DNA of 5,279 nucleotides from Phenylobacterium sp. (GTDB lineage: Bacteria > Pseudomonadota > Alphaproteobacteria > Caulobacterales > Caulobacteraceae). The stretch's first letter is position 1; each line of letters begins with the position of its first letter. Location of the stretch: assembly GCA_025350885.1 (NCBI GenBank), contig JANXXA010000585.1:1-5279 (forward strand), read 5' to 3'. Of this stretch, positions 1 through 5,279 are shown piece by piece. The translations under genes were made by a program, and so were the position numbers. The notes below the pieces were generated by a model that was not told where the DNA came from, did no database searches, and saw only the letters and a list, made by a program, of their open reading frames with translations.

Positions 1-1472
<1,472 letters not shown>

Positions 1473-1520
1473 TTGTCGTCTCTTTCTATCCGGCGGGCGT
1501 ATTCCCGGCGGGGCGGACAG

Positions 1521-1540
1521 GGATCGGTCTTCCGAAATCC
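1521..1540 (-). promoter_or_regulatory. Weak stem-loop in the pnp leader
   Basis: Read on the minus strand, GGA (1540-1538) can pair with UCC (1523-1521). After a two-base UU bulge, UCGG (1535-1532) pairs with CCGA (1527-1524) around an AAGA loop. This gives seven base pairs, about 50 bases upstream of the pnp start. It could be part of a structured leader for pnp autoregulation, but a stem this short also arises easily by chance in GC-rich DNA. Confidence 0.25.
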
Positions 1541-1675
1541 TCTCCAGATGAACAGGCGATGAGGACTTCGTTGGAGCCCTCGGCGTATCGGCGGCCCGAC
1601 AGGGGTCGCCTTGAGCCGCATGGATCCCCCGGCCTGATGCGAGGGAGCGGCGATAAACTCGTCCGGCCTGGGCGG

Positions 1676-1692
1676 CTGGAGCCAGGCTCCAG
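1676..1692 (-). promoter_or_regulatory. Stem-loop after rpsO: candidate terminator or RNA-processing site
   Basis: The bases form a perfect 17-base palindrome: CTGGAGCC, one central base, then GGCTCCAG. As RNA this gives seven base pairs with a three-base loop. The stem can extend outward on the minus strand through two single mismatches to about 1670-1698. It starts 23 bases after the rpsO stop. No U-run follows, so it is not a textbook intrinsic terminator. It could be a 3'-end stabiliser of the rpsO message, an inefficient terminator, or a double-strand processing site as in the E. coli rpsO-pnp spacer. Confidence 0.5.
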
Positions 1693-1715
1693 ACGACCGC
1701 GCCGTTGGCAAAACC

Positions 1716-1985
1716 CTAGCGGCGCAGGCCGAGGGTCTCGATCAGCTTCTGATAGCGGTCCACATCGGACGTCTTCAGGTGATCCAGGAGCGACCGCCGG
1801 GCGGACACGAGCTTCAAGAGCCCGCGGCGCGAGTGGTTGTCCTTCTTGTGGGTCTTGAAGTGTTCGGTCAGGTTGGCGATCCGTTCGGACATGATCGCCA
1901 CCTGCACTTCGGCGCTGCCCGTATCCGCGTCACCGCGGGCGTGGGTCTTGATAACTTCCACCTTGCGTTCGGCCGTAATCGACAT
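1716..1985 (-). CDS. rpsO: Small ribosomal subunit protein S15
   Basis: S15 is a primary binding protein of the 30S subunit. It binds the 16S rRNA central-domain three-way junction and helps form an intersubunit bridge to the 50S. The product is 89 residues, the usual bacterial length. It carries the family signature through [12 protein letters not shown], including the rRNA-contacting H42, D49 and S52, and ends in ETLGLRR like the E. coli protein. The ATG start at 1985-1983 is preceded by GGAG with an 8-base spacer; that site lies inside the last codons of truB, only 3 bases separating the two genes, so truB and rpsO are likely cotranscribed and coupled. In several bacteria S15 represses its own translation through a leader structure; any such element here would have to overlap the truB 3' end. 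Confidence 0.98.
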   Translation of the reverse strand: MSITAERKVEVIKTHARGDADTGSAEVQVAIMSERIANLTEHFKTHKKDNHSRRGLLKLVSARRSLLDHLKTSDVDRYQKLIETLGLRR

Positions 1986-1988
1986 CGA

Positions 1989-2930
1989 TCAGTCTCCGCT
2001 CTCCAAAAGAAAGACCCGCGAGGGTTCGAGCCGTCCCGCGCGCATCTCGCAGAGCGCCACAACCCTCCCGCCCGCCATGGCTGAAACGGTGCGCGAGCCG
2101 GGTTTGAGCCTGGCTTTCACAGCTTCGACCTGTCGGGGAACGAGAACGATAGCGCGTCCCTGCTTCAGTCGGAATGCGTCTTCGGCGGTCACGGCCAGCT
2201 CCGGGATGTCGTCCAGGGCGGTCTCGACCGGAAGCAATAGCTCCGACTGGCGGGCCTTATGCCCTAAATCCTCAAGCATTTCCAGCGTCACGGCGGACGC
2301 TTCATCAAAGCTGCCGACGCGGGTCCGGCGCAGGTCGCTGACGTGCCCGCAGGCGCCCAGCGCCAGGGCCAGATCGCGGACGATCGCGCGCACATAGGTG
2401 CCCTTGCCGCAGGCGATTTCGAGGGTCACATGGTCAGTGTCGGGCGCAACGGCCACGCGGGCGGAATGGACCGTGACGATACGCGCCGCCAGTTCGAAAA
2501 CCTCGCCGGCGCGGGCCAGATCGTAGGCTCGCTCGCCGGCCACCTTGATCGCCGAATAGGCCGGAGGAACCTGGCTGATGTCACCGACAAAGGTCGGCAG
2601 GGCCGCCTCGATCTCGGCAAGCGTGGGTCGCACCTCCGACTGCGCGACGGTCTCGCCCTCGCGGTCGTGAGTGGCCGTGGTGCGGCCCCAGGCGATGGTG
2701 AAGCGATAGGCCTTGTCAGCGTCGACCAGGAACGGAACCGTCTTGGTCGCCTCGCCGAGCGCGATGGGCAGGATGCCGGTGGCCAGCGGGTCGAGCGTGC
2801 CGGCGTGGCCGGCCTTCTGGGCGTTGAAGGCGCGGCGCACGCGGCTGACCGCGTGGGTCGAGGTCAGGTCGTAGGGCTTGTCCAGACAGATCCAGCCGGA
2901 GACCGCGTCGCCCTTGCGGCGGCGTCCCAC
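1989..2930 (-). CDS. truB: tRNA pseudouridine(55) synthase TruB
   Basis: TruB isomerises uridine 55 in the T-loop of nearly all elongator tRNAs to pseudouridine, and acts as a tRNA folding chaperone. The 313-residue product matches the usual length. The catalytic Asp is D47 in [12 protein letters not shown]. Other active-site residues appear where the E. coli enzyme has them: Y75 (KAYRF), Y179 and R181 (GTYVRA) and L200 (HVSDLRRTR). A C-terminal segment from about 240 would be the PUA-like tRNA-binding part. The segment after Y75 reads [11 protein letters not shown], slightly off the common TDTxDxxG form. The start is GTG (2930-2928), whose first G is the last base of the rbfA TAG stop; AGGAG lies 10 bases upstream inside rbfA, so translational coupling is likely. 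The last leucines use CTT and TTG, unusual for this GC-rich gene. Confidence 0.97.
   Translation of the reverse strand: MGRRRKGDAVSGWICLDKPYDLTSTHAVSRVRRAFNAQKAGHAGTLDPLATGILPIALGEATKTVPFLVDADKAYRFTIAWGRTTATHDREGETVAQSEVRPTLAEIEAALPTFVGDISQVPPAYSAIKVAGERAYDLARAGEVFELAARIVTVHSARVAVAPDTDHVTLEIACGKGTYVRAIVRDLALALGACGHVSDLRRTRVGSFDEASAVTLEMLEDLGHKARQSELLLPVETALDDIPELAVTAEDAFRLKQGRAIVLVPRQVEAVKARLKPGSRTVSAMAGGRVVALCEMRAGRLEPSRVFLLESGD
2004..2040 (-). promoter_or_regulatory. Possible alternative stems and U-rich tract just upstream of rpsO
   Basis: Inside the last truB codons the minus strand can form ACCC/GGGU (2025-2022 with 2017-2014) around a UCGC loop, directly followed by CUUUCUUUUG (2013-2004), which looks like a short intrinsic terminator. 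An upstream arm CGCGGG (2040-2035) could instead pair with bases 2023-2017, with one bulged base, and would disrupt the first stem. The U-rich tract ends just ahead of the rpsO Shine-Dalgarno. It may be an attenuator, an S1-binding translation enhancer, an S15 autoregulatory element, or chance. Confidence 0.3.
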
Positions 2931-3370
2931 TAGTCCTGATCTCCTAAGCTGTCACCGGGGGCGTCCGGCGCCAGGTCCTGGGCGACGCGGGGGTCCTGGA
3001 ACAGCCGGTTCATCCGCGCGGCCTGGTCAAAGCTTTCGTCGTGCAGGAACTTCAGCTCCGGGGTGAATTTCATGTCGATGGCGTGGCCCAGGCGCCCACG
3101 CAGAAACTTGTGGTTGCGGTTCAGCGCCTTGACGATCTCATGCGATCGCTCGCCGCCACCGAGCGGCTCGACGAAAATGGTGGCGTTGCGCAGGTCCGGA
3201 CTCATCCGCACTTCGGTGAGAGTCACCGACGCCCCGGAGAGCACCGGATCACGGATCTCATCGGCGCGGAGGATCTCCACCAGGGCGTGGCGCATCAGCT
3301 CTCCGGCGCGCAGCTGGCGCTGGGACGGGCCACGCGGCGCGGCGCGGGTGGGCGCGGGGGGACGTTTCAT
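2930..3370 (-). CDS. rbfA: 30S ribosome-binding factor RbfA
   Basis: RbfA binds the immature 30S subunit near the 5' end of 16S rRNA and supports late 16S processing; in E. coli it is needed for growth in the cold. I chose the ATG at 3370-3368, giving 146 residues beginning [19 protein letters not shown]; a TTG at 3385 would add five residues but has no better ribosome binding site. Only a weak GAG lies 8 bases ahead of the ATG. The single KH-like domain spans about 16-125, with the helix [14 protein letters not shown], the strand around [19 protein letters not shown], and the conserved [18 protein letters not shown] stretch followed by FLHDES. The tail is short and acidic. The gene follows a 154-base spacer after the lipoprotein gene and its TAG stop overlaps the truB GTG by one base. 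Confidence 0.96.
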   Translation of the reverse strand: MKRPPAPTRAAPRGPSQRQLRAGELMRHALVEILRADEIRDPVLSGASVTLTEVRMSPDLRNATIFVEPLGGGERSHEIVKALNRNHKFLRGRLGHAIDMKFTPELKFLHDESFDQAARMNRLFQDPRVAQDLAPDAPGDSLGDQD

Positions 3371-3405
3371 GACAGCAGCTCGCAAGGGCCTGGGACGCGG
3401 ATCGG

Positions 3406-3431
3406 ACGCGCCGACGCAGGGAAGGGCGCGC
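3406..3431 (-). promoter_or_regulatory. Stem-loop in the rbfA leader
   Basis: On the minus strand GCGCGCC (3431-3425) can pair with GGCGCGU (3412-3406), including one G-U pair, around a 12-base loop. It lies about 36 bases ahead of the rbfA start. It could influence rbfA translation, but GC-rich arms like these occur by chance in this genome type. Confidence 0.3.
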
Positions 3432-3446
3432 TTCTAGGGGGCCGCG

Positions 3447-3480
3447 GACGCCGAGTCCAGCGTCGGGCGACTGACCGCCC
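3447..3480 (-). promoter_or_regulatory. Two back-to-back stem-loops between the lipoprotein gene and rbfA
   Basis: On the minus strand GGGCG (3480-3476) pairs with CGCCC (3469-3465) around a six-base loop. With no spacer, GACGCUG (3464-3458) then pairs with CGGCGUC (3453-3447) around a GACU loop, using one G-U pair. Abutting helices could stack end to end. No U-run follows, so this is not a clear intrinsic terminator. It may protect the 3' end of the upstream message, mark a processing site, or weakly attenuate transcription into rbfA. Confidence 0.4.
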
Positions 3481-3524
3481 CCGCTTTCCCGTGTCAGCCC
3501 GGCTTCATTGTGACCGCGAGGCGC

Positions 3525-4025
3525 TCAGAGCTTCAGGCGCAGGGTGGAGAAATCGCCGTCGAAGCTGGTCAGCTTCCAGGCGCCGTTCTCCTTGGTGAAG
3601 GTCAGGACGCAGGGGCCGTCCTTTTTCTTCGTTGCGCAGACGCGACCGTCCGGCAGGGTCTTCAGCGCCGCGGCGATGGCGACGGCGCTGGGGATCTTGG
3701 TGTCGGACCGGTAGCCGTACTGTTCGGCCACCGTGCGGAAGGTCTTCGGCTGCACCAGCGCCTGGTCGGCGAAATCGATCACCGAGGGGCCGAGCAGCCG
3801 GGCCAGGCCCTTCATCTTCTCATCCTTGCCGATCCGCTCGGCGAGCTTGGCGGAAAGCTCCCGCTTCAGAGCGTCGTGATCGACGTGGGCGTCGAAGGCC
3901 GCCCCATCATTGTCGCGGATCGACACCAGGAGGGCGTGGACGTCGTTGGCCGCATCCAGACGCTGCACCGAGGCGCAGGCGCTCAGGGTCAGGGCGGCGG
4001 CAAGGATCGGCAGGACGGCGCGCAT
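3525..4025 (-). CDS. Putative DUF2939-like lipoprotein
   Basis: The product is 166 residues from the ATG at 4025-4023, chosen because GAGGAG sits 7 bases upstream; a TTG at 4040 would add five residues but falls upstream of that site. Residues 1-16 form a short lipoprotein signal peptide (R2, then a hydrophobic run) ending in a lipobox L14-S15-A16-C17, so C17 is probably lipidated. Alanine at +2 suggests the outer membrane, periplasmic face. The mature part opens with a helical stretch (DVHALLVSIRDNDGAAFDAHVD) followed by KRELSAKLAERI, a pattern I associate with the DUF2939 family, whose role is unknown. C130 and C139 flank a lysine-rich turn and could form a disulfide; the C-terminal part looks like beta strands (CVLTFTKENGAWKLTSF). 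It sits between infB and rbfA, 41 bases after infB. No function is assigned; the family call is from memory of the pattern. Confidence 0.85.
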   Translation of the reverse strand: MRAVLPILAAALTLSACASVQRLDAANDVHALLVSIRDNDGAAFDAHVDHDALKRELSAKLAERIGKDEKMKGLARLLGPSVIDFADQALVQPKTFRTVAEQYGYRSDTKIPSAVAIAAALKTLPDGRVCATKKKDGPCVLTFTKENGAWKLTSFDGDFSTLRLKL

Positions 4026-4032
4026 GACGGGT

Positions 4033-4038
4033 CTCCTC
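4033..4038 (-). promoter_or_regulatory. Shine-Dalgarno of the lipoprotein gene
   Basis: GAGGAG on the minus strand, 7 bases ahead of the ATG at 4025. It is among the best ribosome binding sites in the window and decides the start codon of the lipoprotein gene against the TTG at 4040. Confidence 0.8.
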
Positions 4039-4046
4039 AACGTCCA

Positions 4047-4064
4047 GCGCGCAGGATAGCGCGC
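4047..4064 (-). promoter_or_regulatory. Stem-loop directly after infB
   Basis: Two GCGCGC arms (4064-4059 and 4052-4047) enclose a six-base loop, UAUCCU in the transcript. The stem begins two bases after the infB TAG stop and ends 8 bases before the Shine-Dalgarno of the next gene. There is no U-run, so termination by the standard mechanism is unlikely; it may set the relative expression of infB and the lipoprotein gene by stabilising or processing the message. Confidence 0.4.
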
Positions 4065-4066
4065 GG

Positions 4067-5279
4067 CTACAGCGTGCGCCTGACCTCTTCAAGGGTGAAG
4101 CACTCGATGGTGTCGCCGGCCTTGATGTCCTGGAAGCCGGCGAAGGCCATGCCGCATTCGGTGCCCGACTGGACCTGATCGACCTCGTCCTTGAAGCGCT
4201 TGAGCGTCTGCAGCGTGCCCAGTTCCAGCACCACGATGTCGGCGCGGATGATCCGGACGCGAGCGCCCTTGCGGACCACGCCTTCGGTAACCCGGCAGCC
4301 GGCCACGCGGCCGATCTTGGAGATGTCGAACGCCTGCAACACCTCGGCGTTGCCGAGGAAGGTCTCGCGCTGGATCGGCGCCAGCATGCCCGAGAGCACG
4401 CCTTTGATGTCGTCCAGCAGGTCGTAGATGATCGCGTAGTTGCGGATCTCCACGCCCTCGCGTTCGGCCAGGTCGCGGGCTTGTTTCGAGGCGCGGACGT
4501 TGAAGCCGAGGATCGCGGCGTTCGCACCCTTGGCCAGCATGACGTCGCTTTCGCTGATCGCCCCGGCGCCCGACAGGATGATCCGGGCCCGGACCTCTTC
4601 GGTGCCGATCTTTTCCAGTGAGCCGACGATGGCCTCGACCGAGCCCTGCACATCGGCCTTGATCACCAGCGGCAGTTCGGAGGCCTTCTTGTCGGTGATC
4701 TTCGACATCATCTCGGCCAGCGAGTTGCCCTGGGCGGGCGCTCCAGCCTTCTCGCGCTTGACGCGGACGCGATAGGCGGTGAGCTCACGCGCGCGGGCTT
4801 CGTTCTCGACCACCGCGAAGGGATCGCCCGGGGCCGGGGTTCCGTCGAGGCCGAGGATCTCCACCGGCACGGACGGACCGGCCTCGGTTACCTGTTCCTC
4901 ACGCTCGTTGAGCAGGGCGCGAACCTTGCCCCAGTGGTCACCGGCAACGACGATGTCGCCGCGCCGCAGGGTGCCGCGCTTGACCAGCACGGTGGAGACG
5001 GCGCCGCGGCCCCTGTCCAGCTTGGCCTCGATCACCACGCCGTCGGAGACGCGGTCGGGATTGGCCTTCAGGTCGAGCACCTCGGCCTGCAGCAGTATGG
5101 CTTCCAGCAGGTTGTCGAGCCCGGTCTTTGCCTTGGCCGAGACCTCGATGACCTGGGTTTCGCCGCCCAGGCTCTCGACGACGATCTCGTGCTGCAGCAG
5201 TTCGTTGATCACCCGGGTCGGATCGGCGCCCGGCTTGTCGATCTTGTTGATCGCCACGATGATCGGCGCGCCGGCGGCC
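4067..5279 (-). CDS. infB: Translation initiation factor IF2, C-terminal part, runs off the right edge
   Basis: IF2 is the GTPase that brings fMet-tRNA to the 30S P site and promotes 50S joining. The frame is open from the right edge to the TAG at 4069-4067, giving 403 residues; the GTG at 5257 is internal and not the start. Visible residues begin inside the GTPase domain, with the G4 motif NKID (11-14) and the G5-like SAKAKTG, followed by domain II, domain III ([15 protein letters not shown] onward), the long helix, and the fMet-tRNA-binding C2 domain (about 303-403). In C2, C328, the KRFK stretch (360-363) and E374-C375-G376 match positions I recall as needed for fMet-tRNA binding in Geobacillus IF2. 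The start, the variable N-terminal region and motifs G1-G3 lie outside. The gene heads the visible cluster, as in the common nusA-infB-rbfA-truB-rpsO-pnp order. Confidence 0.98.
   Translation of the reverse strand, partial: AAGAPIIVAINKIDKPGADPTRVINELLQHEIVVESLGGETQVIEVSAKAKTGLDNLLEAILLQAEVLDLKANPDRVSDGVVIEAKLDRGRGAVSTVLVKRGTLRRGDIVVAGDHWGKVRALLNEREEQVTEAGPSVPVEILGLDGTPAPGDPFAVVENEARARELTAYRVRVKREKAGAPAQGNSLAEMMSKITDKKASELPLVIKADVQGSVEAIVGSLEKIGTEEVRARIILSGAGAISESDVMLAKGANAAILGFNVRASKQARDLAEREGVEIRNYAIIYDLLDDIKGVLSGMLAPIQRETFLGNAEVLQAFDISKIGRVAGCRVTEGVVRKGARVRIIRADIVVLELGTLQTLKRFKDEVDQVQSGTECGMAFAGFQDIKAGDTIECFTLEEVRRTL

Larger units (their letters stand above)
1473..1715 (-). other. rpsO-pnp intergenic region (243 bases, probable pnp leader)
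   Basis: This is the longest non-coding stretch in the window. It holds a near-perfect stem-loop 23 bases after the rpsO stop (1676-1692), a weaker stem-loop nearer pnp (1521-1540), and the weak pnp ribosome binding site. I could not find a convincing -35/-10 promoter, although in many bacteria pnp has its own promoter here as well as read-through from rpsO. A minus-strand open frame of 95 codons (1424-1711) starts with TTG, has no family resemblance and overlaps the pnp start, so I do not call it a gene. In E. coli the equivalent spacer holds the rpsO terminator, a pnp promoter and an RNase III-cut hairpin used for PNPase autoregulation; a similar role here is inference only. Confidence 0.6.

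Noticed and set aside
1629..1670. Two copies of the 8-base word CCGGCCTG in the rpsO-pnp spacer
   Set aside because: A GC-only-biased word repeated twice 34 bases apart is expected by chance here and has no further symmetry.
3496..3510. A four-codon ATG frame just after the lipoprotein gene
   Set aside because: It ends after MKPG and has no Shine-Dalgarno; too short to support as a leader peptide.
3510..4178. A 222-codon plus-strand open frame opposite the lipoprotein gene
   Set aside because: The minus strand has a better start, a strong ribosome binding site and a lipobox; the plus-strand product looks like a shadow and crosses into the infB antisense.
3907..4653. A 248-codon minus-strand frame overlapping the infB end
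   Set aside because: It is out of frame with the clear IF2 sequence, and its Ser/Arg/Ala-rich composition is that of a frame-shifted read of GC-rich DNA.
5255..5257. GTG as the start of a short 396-residue IF2
   Set aside because: The frame continues upstream to the edge with conserved GTPase residues ([10 protein letters not shown]), so this GTG is an internal valine codon.

Overview
This window is a GC-rich chromosomal segment carrying the 3' part of a classic bacterial translation and RNA-processing operon. All six genes lie on the minus strand. In transcription order (right to left) they are: infB (3' part, initiation factor IF2), a small putative lipoprotein gene, rbfA (30S maturation factor), truB (tRNA pseudouridine-55 synthase), rpsO (ribosomal protein S15) and pnp (5' part, polynucleotide phosphorylase). 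Both outer genes run off the window: infB lacks its start beyond base 5279 and pnp lacks its end before base 1.

The organism is most likely an alphaproteobacterium, probably of the Caulobacterales (Caulobacter/Phenylobacterium-like). This rests on the strong GC bias at third codon positions, on the character of the PNPase and IF2 sequences compared with what I remember of Caulobacter, and on alphaproteobacterial-style RbfA and TruB. The genus is not resolved.

Layout: 4067-5279 infB, ending in an intact fMet-tRNA-binding C2 domain; 4026-4066 a short spacer with a GC stem-loop and a good Shine-Dalgarno; 3525-4025 a 166-residue lipoprotein resembling DUF2939 proteins; 3371-3524 a 154-base spacer with three possible stem-loops; 2930-3370 rbfA; 1989-2930 truB, whose GTG start shares one base with the rbfA stop; 1716-1985 rpsO, only 3 bases after truB; 1473-1715 a 243-base spacer with stem-loops and no credible gene; 1-1472 the 5' two thirds of pnp. 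No stretch longer than 300 bases lacks a gene.

The core genes act together in making and using the 30S ribosome (IF2, RbfA, S15), in tRNA modification (TruB) and in RNA turnover (PNPase). The lipoprotein is the one member with no obvious link to translation. I found no mobile element, CRISPR array, tRNA or rRNA gene, and no undescribed system I could defend. The points worth a second look are the lipoprotein insertion, altered residues in the PNPase RNA-binding FFRR loop, and several possible RNA structures at gene junctions.
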